Of a stretch of 64,000 nt of DNA, positions 51,250 to 60,891 are shown in pieces. Position numbers and translations under genes: made by a program. This DNA is from Isochrysis galbana (Eukaryota; Haptophyta; Isochrysidales; Isochrysidaceae): NCBI GenBank assembly GCA_018136815.1, contig CM030939.1:434001-498000 (forward strand). Direction: 5' to 3'. The notes below the pieces were generated by a model. The model ran no database searches and was not told the origin of the DNA. It worked only from the letters and a program-made list of their open reading frames with translations. How positions within the stretch are numbered: position 1 is the stretch's first letter; the number at the start of each line of letters is the position of its first letter.

Positions 51250-52167
51250 CTAGCCCGGTCACTCACTCTTTTTAACCACTATTTTCGACCTCCCCTGGGT
51301 GTCCAAGGATTCCACAAGGTCCCCCCTTACCTGCCCCGCCAGCCGCCTCTCCCCTCCGAACGACCCCCTCCCACCCCACGAAGGGCAATGGCGTCGGTGA
51401 GGGACCCCCCTCCCTTCCCCCGCGCGTGGAGGTCTATTTTGGGAGATTGGGATGGGAGCTCACGGGAGGGAATCAGAGTAGTGAATGTAGGGCGCATCAC
51501 TATTTGAAACGCGGAGCTTCCGCGACGTCCGATCGCCCGCGATCGGCCGAAGAATGGCATGGAGGTGGTGGCCATGCAGAGCCTAGAGCTCTCGCGAGCA
51601 GGGTGGGGGGTCAAGGGTAGGTCGCACGCGGGTGCTCAAGGGTCGCACACACCCGTACTAACCCATCCTGGCCCCTCGCACCGCAGGAATGCGTCGATTC
51701 GATCCGGCCCGACGCCCAGGGCCATGGCCCCAGCTGACGTCGACAAGCGCTCGCTCGGACGCCTGAAGGTGCAGCTCCTCAAGTGACCGGGCGGCGCGAC
51801 GGGCCGGTCGCGACCGGCCAGTTCCGGTCCTGCCTTGAACCCCCCACAGCCGCCTGGCCGGGCCCCACCCGTTCACGCCCCGCATTGATCCGAAATCTTG
51901 AGAGCTGGTGCGTGCAGTGTTCACGTCTCACCTCCGCCTTCACCGCAATGGCGTGCTCCGAGGCCGCAAGGCCGACAAATTTGGCTGCTAGGGCGGCGTC
52001 TGTGGATGTAGTGCCATGTAGGTGATTCTATTTCAAAGGGTGACCGTGAAAGCGCAGGCAGCCCGCCCGGTCGCGCTCGCAAGTTGGGCACTCCGGCCCA
52101 TTTGGCCGCGTGACGTTGGCGTTGTTGTCGGCGCCACGCACGGCCGATTGCGATTCGATGCGCGGGA
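51250..52167. mobile_element. Insertion of about 0.92 kb splitting repeat B
   Basis: The intact copy at 39428-40045 shows the empty site (ACACCTCTGTAAGCTTC). Here TCTGTA flanks both sides, giving a likely 6-bp duplication. The insert starts TCTAGCCCGGTCACTCACTC and ends GATGCGCGGGA. I see no terminal inverted repeats, transposase or oligo(T), so the class is unknown. Confidence 0.6.
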
Positions 52168-52315
52168 TCTGTAAGCTTCTAGACTTTTTAAGTCTACCAG
52201 CTACTCCATGGCTAAGCTACGAAAAGCTATAAGTAAAGTGCACGCCGCTGTGCTCGCGTTGAGACGCTATTCACCGATAATGAATCTTGTAGGATCTTCA
52301 CTAAGCATGGATGAG
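52168..52315 (+). repeat. Dispersed repeat B, 3' part of the split copy
   Basis: Matches 39795-39943 (TGTAAGCTTCTAGACTTTTT, AAGCTACGAAAAGCTAT) and is itself cut at 52315 by a hairpin-started element. Confidence 0.7.
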
Positions 52316-53502
52316 AACTATCAGTAAACTGATAGGGTCATGGAGCGCGCGCCGCCTCCCGCCCTCGCTGCCGCGGCCCTCGCCGCGATGGACGAAGCTT
52401 TCACGGACACGCCGCTGTCGCCGAAGCGACCGCGCTAGGACGAACCCCCCAGCCAGGTGGGCACAAGAGCCGACTCGCCACGCCCGCGCATCACCGCGAA
52501 CACCTCGAGCAAGGCCGCCATGCTGGCAGCAGCCAGCATGCAGCACACCCTCATCACAACACACAGCCACACCAGCCTCACCACACCAGCAGGACGCTTC
52601 CAAAGGGAAGGCCTCCGGGCCGGGACCCTACACAACCGAGGTATCGCCCTCGCGCTCCGGCGCGAGGGGCTGGCCCGGCACCATCCAAGGCAGAACCCCA
52701 ATGGGGGAATGCCGCATCAGACCAAAGTGATAGACAAGAAGCAGACTGGGTCCCCAAACAAGGGGTAGGAGACAAATCAGAAGGGATGCTCTACAGTGTC
52801 GCCGAAGGCCAAGCAGTCAAGCGCGCCTCGGACGCGCGAACGCTACAAGCAACACAGGCCCAAGTGACCCAACACAACAAACACCAGCACAAGGGAGGGC
52901 CTACACAAAGCACAAGCCACCTTCGAAATGGTCGGGCACAAGTCGGGACGCACATACGACGTGCGCATAGACAGCGAGCTGTTCACCTCGGAGGATGTCC
53001 GAAAGGTGGTAACACATATATGGAAGAGCCACATGAACCCGGAAACCCCGGACGAAAATGTAGACGAAGCCTGGCCCAGGCGAAAAAAAGTAGAGAAGAC
53101 CACATCGTAGACAATCTATTCATTTACCCGAAAGGAGACGCCCCGAAAGTGATATACACATTATATCTACTAGCGTGGAGAAACATCATCACAGACTTCT
53201 ATAGAATCCATTACGATGGTATAAAATTCTCGGAAGAATCAATACTGATAAGAACGATAGGCGGACACGCACGACTAGAACAAAAGATCAAAAGGCCTGC
53301 CCGGACCTCACACCTCACACTCCGAACCAGGAACCAGGCCTCAGGTAGTGCACCGAGGCCGGACCCCGCAAACCGAAGAAAAAGGAAAGAAGGGGGGCAG
53401 GGAAAGAGGTGGAGAGAGGGAAGATAAGGGCGTTGTTAGTAGTGAAGGGGAGTCCCATAACTAGTAGGTGTACAACCCAGAATCTTCAGATGTTTTTTTT
53501 TC
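52316..53502 (+). mobile_element. Internally deleted non-LTR element copy
   Basis: It starts with the hairpin AACTATCAGTAAACTGATAG (52316-52335) and GGTCATGGAGCGCG, as at 11527. It carries the same amino-terminal frames, skips much of the middle, and rejoins at about 53100-53280 (DNLFIYPKGD, YLLAWRNIITDFYRIHYDGI). It shares the 3' UTR and ends GAATCTTCAGATG plus T9 (53494-53502). An in-frame stop is seen near 52437. No target duplication was found. Confidence 0.7.
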
Positions 53503-53986
53503 AAGCCCGCCATCCCGCCTCCATCCCGGGATAAGGTGGAGCCCGTCTTTCCATCCGGAACTCCCTTAGCCGCGCCTCCCGCCGTAAACTCTTCCTCCTC
53601 TCCGTCGTCAGTTGGATGTGTGGCAACGTTCAACTTGTCACAGTCGCCAATTGGATGTGTGGCAACTTCCAAAATCCGTCGGAGGAATAACCAGGTGCTT
53701 ATCTTTGTTTGCTCCTTGGGATTTGGTGCGGTCATGTGCGTCATGGCTTGGCGTGTTGGTTCAAGGCTAGTGAGAGTAGCGGCACTAACGCTCAATAATA
53801 TTATTTATTATCGACGGAACGCGACCTTGTGCGGATGGCTGATGGCGAGGATGAGGAAAGCCCGCGCGCAAATAATCTCCACATTTGTGTTTATCGCAAA
53901 CGAAAGCTGAAGCATCTCAAGCGTTCCCCAGTCCGTACATTCGTGCGGTAAAGTACCCTACTTGCTCAAGCCTATGGACACAAAGC
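53503..53986. other. Spacer with repeat ends
   Basis: GTTGGATGTGTGGCAAC and ATTGGATGTGTGGCAAC sit 37 bp apart near 53612 and 53649. At 53790-53825 AACGCTCAATAAT leads into CGACGGAACGCGACC, a TIR-like word. No gene. Confidence 0.45.
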
Positions 53987-54769
53987 TCACTTGAGAACGG
54001 CGTCATTGAAGAGGGAGACCAAAATCGCCAACGTCACTGTTGGGATGGCAAGAAGTAGTGCAATATTGAAAGAGGCGACAATGGTGTCCTTTTGCGACGG
54101 AGTCTTAGGCTCAACCACTTTGGTTCCCTGCTGGGAGGCCTTTTTCTTTTGCTTGGCTGCAACGGCACCATCCAGCGTGTTTGCAAACCAAACCGCTGCC
54201 CATGTAGCCGGCTTGACCTCCGGTGTGGGCGACTCCGACGAGGGGGTGGAAGGCACGGTTGATTCGGCCTTGGGCTTCGCCTCAGACACGTTTTTCATGG
54301 GAATTGTTTCGAGCACCTCATCGGCCAGAACCTTTGCAACGCGCTCCACAGGCTTGACATAATTCTTCTGGAGCTGCTCCAGTGATGGTTGGCGTTCTTT
54401 GCCTGCGTTGACGAGCGCCTGGCGCAGGTCATCCCATCCATCGCCCCGCTTCTGTAACGTGAATGGCGAACTCGCGGCCACCACAAGTTGCGCCTCTGGC
54501 GGCTGCGCCTCTGACGGCTTCGATGCCGCCTGAACGAGTCCCTCTGTTCCCGTCTCCGGGCTCTCCACCTGGGCAGTCGACTCCATTGGCTTGTCGTCCT
54601 TGATTGGCTCCTCAGCCGCGGATGTGGTTTCCTTGTCGATAGGCTGGGCTGTGAGCAGGACGCGAGCCGCCCGGCTCACTCCCATCGGACGCACGCCTGC
54701 CGCGACCCAGAGAGTGCGCACAGGGGCGGCGAAAGCGAAGAGCAGCCAGATGCAGATGCGAGACCACAT
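53987..54769 (-). CDS. Signal-peptide protein with C-terminal membrane anchor, probably plastid
   Basis: Single exon, 260 aa. It starts with a signal peptide (MWSRICIWLLFAFAAPVRT), then a basic, Ser/Ala-rich stretch (GVRPMGVSRAARVLLTA) suited to a transit peptide. The middle is polar and Pro/Glu/Lys-rich, with one conserved-looking helical part (WDDLRQALVNAGKERQPSLE, then YVKPVERVAKVLADEVLETI). The end is a transmembrane helix (FNIALLLAIPTVTLAILVSL) and a short tail. I do not recognise the family. Plastid location is inferred from the leader, which resembles the bipartite one of the rubredoxin at 17245-18061. Confidence 0.6.
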   Translation of the reverse strand: MWSRICIWLLFAFAAPVRTLWVAAGVRPMGVSRAARVLLTAQPIDKETTSAAEEPIKDDKPMESTAQVESPETGTEGLVQAASKPSEAQPPEAQLVVAASSPFTLQKRGDGWDDLRQALVNAGKERQPSLEQLQKNYVKPVERVAKVLADEVLETIPMKNVSEAKPKAESTVPSTPSSESPTPEVKPATWAAVWFANTLDGAVAAKQKKKASQQGTKVVEPKTPSQKDTIVASFNIALLLAIPTVTLAILVSLFNDAVLK

Positions 54770-55616
54770 TGGAGAAGGTCAGAGCGAGCACGCGAGACGG
54801 GGAGATGTGACCCACAGTGGTTTTGTTTTTTGAGATCGTCGTCTGTAGAGAGCCCCCCTTCAGGTATCATGTATCGATACGTTTACTGTGTTTCACATTT
54901 TCGTGTGACAGGGCGGTCAAACAGGGCTTTTTAAGTACTAATATGGGGGGGGGTGACATTTTTGACCATTCTCCAAAGCCCACAACAAAACTCCCAGGGG
55001 GGCCACCTGTTGCCACGAAAATCTTCGCCAGAAAAGGGTGCGATTCTCTTCCCGCCTCGCCCCTCCCTTAGGTGTCGTTCCGTCAATTATGGGACAACTC
55101 GAATGGAGCCATCAAATGTCCATAGTCATTTATACAACAATATTCACATATTCTATTGTCGACCTTTAAAATCTACGGCGAACACATCGCGCCGCGCACT
55201 TTCATACCGCAAATTGGCAGGACTAGTTGGTTGGGCGAATTTTGGCAGGACTAGGACTAGCTCACATCGTGCTGCGCACTTCAGTCCCTTGCCTAGGGCG
55301 GCTTCTCCTCCACGAGGTCTACGCCCAGCTGTCGGAACAGGTTTGCGATGCTCTCCCGTTTCATACTCAATACGTTCACTTTCGACGCTTGCCCAGTCCA
55401 ATGCCATCTGAGGCGCAAGCGAGACGACGGGGGGCAGTTGCCGAGTAGATTGGAAAGCACGACCAGGAGAATGGCTTCCATGAGCAGTGGGAGGGTACTC
55501 GATTGAAAGCGCACATCTGGCTGGCATTCGATTGCTGCGACGATGAATTGCAGCTGGTTTAAGATTGGGCAAGAGTGGGGGCATGCTTTCTGGATGAGCG
55601 AGCTCCTCAGTCGCAA
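54770..55616. other. Upstream flank and unassigned minus-strand frames
   Basis: The promoter of the gene at 54769 is expected near 54770-54900. At 55622-55293 a minus frame of natural composition (IQKACPHSCPILNQLQFIVA, LLMEAILLVVLSNLLGNCPP) ends at the TIR-bounded element and could be an exon of a gene disrupted by it, but no family is recognised. A TIR-like word (GTCGTTCCGTCAATTATGGG) lies at 55077. Confidence 0.4.
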
Positions 55617-56893
55617 AGTCACGTTCCGTCAAAAGAGGACCAGGCTGCAGTGGGCGCGGTGAGGCGCACCTTCTCCGGGATTTTTGAACTCAGCAAATGC
55701 CCAATTGGCCGATGTCAAAAAAAATTTCGTGACGGGTTTCATAGAAATCGATGGCGTACCCGGTTTTCATTGACGACGCGCAGCTTGCCAAGGAATGGAA
55801 GACCAGACACGTCAAGTGGCGTATTTTTCTGGCAGTGGGCATTGCCCTTCTTGCGGTTTTCGCAATCGCGTACACAAAGAGTGTGATTCCACTCTTCGTC
55901 GCTGTAGTTTTGGTTCTCATCCGCTATGCGCTGTGCCATGTGCTTCCGCCGCACTCGCCGCTACACCCGTGGCGACGGAAGAGCTCAACTCGGCTCCGTC
56001 TGTGCGCAAACGCCGCAAGAAGAATGAGATGGTCGACGAGAAAGCGGAGCTTTTTGCGCGCGTTCTCGACCTCAAGAAGGCCGGTGTGCACCAGCGCCAC
56101 CTCTTCGACTTCAGCTTTCGCACCGACGGAGTAGGCGCTTTCGTGCTGATGCGTAAACCGCGACATGAGACGGCAGAACAGACGATCAAAAGAGAGCGCC
56201 GGCGGCGCCTCATACCGACGCGAGGTTTTTGGACGGAGGAGCAGCTGCGCGATGCGGTTGGTCTGACAGGGGCCACCCGCACAGTCACGCCAATCGAGGT
56301 GACCGCGCGCCGGAACCTCGTCGAAATCAGCCATCCGAGGAGCGAGCCGCCCATCGAACGTCGAGCCGTAGCCCCGCCTTGGCCGCCGCCGTCTTCTCCT
56401 CCACCGTCTCCTCTACCCCCCTTGCCCCCTCCATCTCCACCTCCGCCCACGCAGCCTCCCTCACCGCCACCGCCTTCTCCTCCGCCGTCTCCTCCGCCTC
56501 CCTCGTTGCCGCCTCCTCCCTCGCCACCGCCACCTTCTCCTCCTCCGTCACCGCCACCACCCTCGTTGCCGCCTCCTCCGTCTCCGCCTCCGCCCGTGAC
56601 GCCGCCTTGGTCACCGCCGTCTCCTCCACCATCTCCTCCACCCCCCTTGCCTCCTCCATCTCCACCTCCGCCCACGCATCCTCCCTCGCCGCCACCGCCT
56701 TCTCCTCCACCGTCTCCGCCGCCTCCAACGTCCCCTCCGTCTCCACCTCCGCCCATGCATCCTCCCTCGCCGCCACCGCCTTCTCCTCCTCCGTCTCCGC
56801 CGCCTCCCTCGTCTCCGCCTCCTCGCCCGCTTCTCCGCACACGCCTCACCGCGCCCACTGCAGCCTGGTCCTCTTTTGACGGAACGTGACTTA
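55617..56893 (+). mobile_element. TIR-bounded DNA element with 51-bp perfect terminal inverted repeats
   Basis: The left end starts AAGTCACGTTCCGTCAAAAG, AGGACCAGGCTGCAGTGGGC, GCGGTGAGGCG; the right end is its exact reverse complement over 51 bp. The 1.28-kb interior carries one long plus-strand frame (55795-56889) whose stop codon lies inside the right TIR. I could not find a convincing target-site duplication. Related single ends at 9044, 19523, 46583, 49165 and 53813 show a dispersed family. No transposase is encoded, so it is probably non-autonomous. Confidence 0.8.
55751..56889 (+). CDS. ORF inside the TIR element: FRTDGV-containing region plus long Pro-Ser repeat
   Basis: An ATG at 55751 opens a short frame with two hydrophobic helices (WRIFLAVGIALLAVFAIAYT, IPLFVAVVLVLIRYALC). 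The overlapping frame from 55795 runs to 56889 (364 codons), so splicing or a frameshift would be needed to join them. The readable core is RKRRKKNEMVDEKAELFARV, LDLKKAGVHQRHLFDFSFRT, DGVGAFVLMRKPRHET. An F-x-TDGV word followed by a hydrophobic strand is reminiscent of Fanzor/TnpB-type proteins, but no RuvC motifs or zinc finger follow. From about codon 205 the protein is PPSPPPP-type repeat up to the TIR. A degraded relative lies at 1744-1498 (-). Confidence 0.4.
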
Positions 56894-56899
56894 GCGAGG

Positions 56900-57365
56900 C
56901 CCGGAGAGCCCAACTTTGAACCGATGCCGGGCGCGCTGTGTGACCGATTTCGGCAATCCATCCACATGGGGGCCTCCGCCAGACACCAAAAATACACTGG
57001 GGCCGGTATCCGGGGGTCGGCCCAGGTGCGCATACCATGGGCCTGGTTCAGAGTGCGCGTTCCGGGCAGAGGCCTTCCCTGACGGAACGTCCCTCTTGTG
57101 TGGTGTGGCTGTGGGGGATGATGTGGGTGTGCTGCATGCTGGCTGCTGCCAGCATGCAGGCTGTGGCCACGCTGTTCTCGGTGGTGCGCGGGCGTGGCCC
57201 CTTGGCTCTTGCGCCCACCCCACTTGGTCGGGCGGGTCGTCCCGGCGCGGTCGCTTCGGCGACAGGGGCGTGTCCGTGGGTGCTTCCTCCATCGCGGCGA
57301 GGGCCGCGGCAGCGAGGGAGGGAGGCAGCGTGCGCTCTATGACCCTATCAGTTTACTGATAGTTC
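56900..57365 (-). mobile_element. Short derivative: non-LTR 5' region fused to 3' UTR
   Basis: On the minus strand it starts with the hairpin AACTATCAGTAAACTGATAG (57365-57346) and the amino-terminal frame (EEAPTDTPLSPKRPRRDDPP). At about 57083 it jumps to the 3' UTR segment (GGCCTCTGCCCGGAACGCGC), which in the longer copy lies almost 3 kb downstream. The oligo(T) end is missing. This is a deletion derivative of the 11527 family. Confidence 0.65.
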
Positions 57366-57478
57366 AAAACACTGGACCTCAGGTTGCACCTTCTTAGTGT
57401 TTCTCAAGACTCGCCTCCAATCCAAGGTCCTAGCTGCCACTCACCAGCCTCATGCCGCGTGCCGCCGAATGATTACTA

Positions 57479-59097
57479 TTATGACGCCATGAACTCCCAA
57501 ACCATGATTGTCTTGTCCATCGAGCCTGAAAAGAACGAGTTGCCGGGGCCCTTGGCCAGGCATCGAACCACGTCTCTGTGTCCAGCGCGTGAGGCGATAA
57601 TGCCTCGCTTCTCAAAGGAAGGCAGTCGCCACATCTTGATCGCGTGATCATCACAGGCGGTTATGAGCACCTACAGCATGGCAGCACACGGGTGATAAGC
57701 AGAAAGTCACACTTGCCACGGACGCTCTCGCTGTCGTGGCCCCAAGACGGCTGGAAGGGGTAAGAAGGCTCACTTGTTCAGTGTCTCGTCCCGGTGCACT
57801 CTCGGGCTCCGAGACGACCGCAATGGCGGTGACTCCCGACGGCTGTTGCTGCTGGTTTGTGACCAAATGATCATGCAGCAGCTCCCCAGAAGCAGACCAC
57901 ACCTGGGATGATGATTGCAGGCAGCTGCGCTCAGTACATGCTCAATCAAGGAGGGTTGGGCAAGCATGAGAACTTTGAGGCACCCTCTGGCAGCTCAATA
58001 CACGTTTCGGCTGCACCTTGACGTGTCCATCGAGAGCTGCAGTGAAAAGATAGCTCTCCTCAACCCACATCGCCATCAGTAGATTGGAGTGGTCCGTCGC
58101 GATCTGCGTCGTTAAGGCACCACTTGCCAAATCCCACATGCACACGCCGCCATTGCGGTCAGCTGAGAGAAGCAGCGTTGCCGCAGTCTTCATCACCTGC
58201 ATGAGGATAGGTTGGTGAGTCGAGTTGCCGCACACAGGAAGTTGAAACCTCGAGAATGCGGCTGGACCAAGAAGCGGGACACGGCCGCTGCCTGACCTGT
58301 ATAGGAGCTGTGTGACCCTTGAGTTCGACCACAGGAGCAAATCCAGCGGGCTGCTCATTGAACTGCCAGGTCTTGATACCCATGTCATCACCTGGAGGGT
58401 CATCGGCATTACTCGCAACAACGGGAGATGCTTTTATGGGAGAGCCATGGCCTCGAGCGATGAGCAAATTGGATGCCATCTTGCAAATAAAGCTGAGGCA
58501 GCACACACCTCCAGAAAAGAGATAAGTGCCGCCCTGAGCAAGGCACCAAATGGTGCCTTGGTGCCCCTCAAGTGCCTGTTCAAACCCGTTGCCCATATGC
58601 CACACGCGCACGACGCCTTGCCTGCCTCCCACGGCCTGAGTCCCCACAAAGAGCCAGTCATCAAAGACCAGGATTGCCTCAACCGGCGCGCCCACATCGA
58701 CTACATGCACACACTCAAAGTTCTGTTCCCATGACCAAAGCCGCACCTTACCGTCTGATCCGCCTGAGAAAAGCTGCTTTCGTCCCTCGGCGACTTCGAT
58801 GCATGAGACGGTGGCAGTATGCCCCATTAATTTGGCTTGCTGCGTCGGCAGCGCGCTGGGCCCGCCGCGCCCGCCCTTCCCCGCACCTAAGCGGCCGCGG
58901 CCACCCCAAGAGTTGTCATACCGCCCGCCGCGCCCTCGGCTGCTCCTGCCTCCTCCACGGCTGGCACCGAAGCCGCCACCTTTGGACGACAGAGTGGAAC
59001 CAAAGCTGCTGCCCTTGCTCCCACTGTACCCGCCCTTGCCACCGTAGCCCTTCCCGTAGCCCCGGTCGGACGAGGAAGAACCTGGGAAGGCCGGCAT
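57479..59097 (-). CDS. WD40-repeat protein with Gly/Arg-rich N-terminus (ZFWD-like)
   Basis: Five exons fit exactly: 59097-58509, 58391-58297, 58196-58017, 57902-57774 and 57670-57479, giving 394 aa. Residues 1-85 are Gly/Ser/Arg-rich with RGG-type motifs (SRGGGRSSRGRGGRYDNSWG), likely RNA-binding and disordered. Then come about seven WD repeats: LMGHTATVSCIEVAEGRKQL with KVRLWSW, QGVVRVWHM, ALEGHQGTIWCLAQGGTYLF with MGIKTWQF, ELKGHTAPIQ, GVCMWDLASG, DGHVKVWSASG, AIKMWRL and GSMDKTIMVWEF at the end. The repeat sequences resemble plant ZFWD proteins, but their CCCH finger is replaced here by the Gly-rich segment. A scaffold role in RNA metabolism or ubiquitination is possible; no direct evidence is present. 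Confidence 0.85.
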
Positions 59098-59286
59098 CGC
59101 GCCTCAAGCAGAGCGACCGGCGCACGCAGACAGTATGACTGGGGATGCCTATCTCACGAGACCGTCTCGCCGATGAGATACCGATGGGGGGCACCGAGAA
59201 GCCACTCACAGCACTAGCTAGAGCCAGGAGATGTAGCATGTAGCATACGCGTACCCGCATACGTATATGTTACCCCCCAGGAGCCA

Positions 59287-59505
59287 ACGCCCCCCAGGAG
59301 CTATCGGGGGCCCCCGATAGCTATCGGTCGGGGGCCCCCGATAGCTATCGGGGGGAAATTTTCTCCCGATCGCCAACAGCCCCACCGAGAGCTATCGGGG
59401 GACCGAGAAAATCCCCCGAGAGCTATTGGGAGATTGCTCATGGGTCATGGGGGGTGCCGTAAGCGGATCCCCCAATAGCTATCGGGGGGAGATGAAATTC
59501 CCCGA
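59287..59505. repeat. Cluster of CGATAGCTATCG palindromes
   Basis: At least six copies of AGCTATCGGGGG or its palindromic form CCCCCGATAGCTATCGGGGG occur at about 59300, 59316, 59338, 59390, 59420 and 59480, separated by unlike spacers. Some are shortened or carry one change (AATAGCTATCGG). The array lies just upstream of the WD40 gene start and before the TC repeat. Confidence 0.75.
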
Positions 59506-59519
59506 AGAGCAAACGGGGG

Positions 59520-59520
<1 letters not shown>

Positions 59521-59605
<85 letters not shown>

Positions 59606-59700
59606 TCTCCCTCCCTCCCTCCCTCCCTCCCTCCCTCCCTCCCTCCCTCCCTCCCGCTCTCTCCCTCTCTCCCTCTCTCCCTCTCTCTCCCTCTCTCGGG
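59521..59700 (+). repeat. (TC)n and (CCCT)n microsatellite
   Basis: About 80 bp of pure TC repeat (59522-59600) continues as (CCCT)n to about 59655 and then mixed CCCTCTCT units to about 59697. Both strands are open in frame through it, but only as low-complexity polypeptide. Confidence 0.95.
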
Positions 59701-60039
59701 AGGCAGCGGTAGGGTGCGCGCGACAGCGCCGTTCGTCTCAGCCGCAACCTCAGTGGGTGGGGGAAGGAAGGGGAGGACGGCGGAAATAGGTGGTGGGCGG
59801 CGGCGGCTCAGATGGCGAGAACAGGGGCAGTGCGCTGAGCAGCCAGGTGCAGGTCAGGTGGCGGCTGGAGGAGCGGCAAGCTCCGGTGAGAGCCAAAGGT
59901 GGTGGGGCTGGGAAGGAAGAGGGAGGGCGGTCGGTACGGCGCGCCAGCACCGCACAGAGGTGGAGCGCCGGCTTTCATTGGAAGAGGGCGGCAGGGTCGG
60001 CGGCAGCGGCGACCGACAAGTTGGCAGAGTTGGTCGCTG
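59701..60039. other. GC-rich spacer
   Basis: No gene is supported; purine-rich GGTGGGCGGCGGCGG-like stretches dominate. Confidence 0.4.
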
Positions 60040-60230
60040 GTCGCACCTGTCTGGTGTGGTGTGGCTGGTGTGGCTGTGGGGTGTGATGTGTGTGTGCTGC
60101 ATGCTGGCAGCCAGCATGCAGGCTGTTCTCTCGCCGTTCTCGGTGGTGTGCGGGCGTGCGGGCGCAGCCGAGTGGCTTCTGTGCCCACTTGGCTGGGTGG
60201 GTCCTCCTTGTCAGAGCAAGGCTGATCTCA
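60040..60230 (-). repeat. Non-LTR 5' region fragment
   Basis: The minus strand contains CAAGTGGGCACAGAAGCC, GAGAACGGCGAGAGAACAGC and CATGCTGGCTGCCAGCATGC, related to 11668-11760 and 57110-57210. It lacks the hairpin start. Confidence 0.5.
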
Positions 60231-60708
60231 CTCTTGGAGATTGCCTGCGAGGGCGCGCCGGCAGCTAGCGCAGAATGCGGTTCTTGCGGGGAGCTCATGG
60301 AGCTTTCCTCGGGGGTGACTACGGGCATGGTGATCGACGCACGACGCACGACGCACGGAGGGCGCGGAAGTGCGGAAGGAGGCTTGTAGGGGGTGGTGGC
60401 AGGCGACTGGGGCGGCGCCGACGGTGGCGGTCGGAGGTGGAACGAAGTTACGTTTGGGGTACGAGTACGTCGACGACGGGGGTGGAACAAACTCTTCATA
60501 CGGTGGGGGCTCGAAAGGAGGGAGGGACCGGACGGAACCCACATCATCTTCAGCACCAACCACAGAGGGATTGAGAGAAGAAGGAACACTTGGCAAAGGA
60601 TCAGCGAAAGAAAGGAGAGGAAAGGCCGCCGGTGGAGCAACGGACGAGGCTATAGGACCCATTCCAGCTCCAGTTGACGGGGTTTGAGTAGAGGCCCGCG
60701 GAGGCCCT
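60231..60708 (-). other. Proline-rich minus-strand frame, uncertain
   Basis: A frame from 60725 to 60228 encodes a Pro/Ser-rich protein (FEPPPYEEFVPPPSSTYSYP). It has no recognisable domain and may be part of a Copia-derived or host gene. I do not call a gene. Confidence 0.25.
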
Positions 60709-60891
60709 GGTGTTACGGCTCGCACTCGTCACTACGAAAATTGGCTTTGGTTTGGCCGCAAGCAATTTCTCGATCTTATCTCTACTCCTTCGTGGCTGTC
60801 GACCAACAACCAAATTGCCGACATGATGACTAAGGCTCTAGAAAAAGCGAAGTTCGTTTCGTTCCGCAACAAGTCGCTCGGATCATTTTAG
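60709..60891 (+). pseudogene. Copia-type retrotransposon RNase H tail
   Basis: The frame reads HYENWLWFGRKQFLDLISTP, WLSTNNQIADMMTKALEKAK, FVSFRNKSLGSF and stops at 60891. N-x-x-AD-MMTKAL-x-K-x-KF is the standard ending of Copia pol just before the 3' LTR. Everything upstream of it is missing. Confidence 0.8.

Noticed and set aside
56390..56840. Several overlapping long ORFs on both strands
   Set aside because: They are frames of one GC-rich PPSPPPP-type repeat; only the frame continuous with the FRTDGV core is kept.
55617..56893. CACTA or hAT assignment of the TIR element
   Set aside because: The ends do not start CACTA, and no 3-bp or 8-bp target duplication could be identified, so the superfamily is left open.
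59287..59505. CRISPR-like array
   Set aside because: The palindromes are short, spacing is irregular, there are no unique equal-length spacers, and the genome is eukaryotic.
59426..60268. A 280-codon plus-strand ORF through the TC repeat
   Set aside because: It is poly(Ser-Leu) and low-complexity translation of a microsatellite with no domain on either side.
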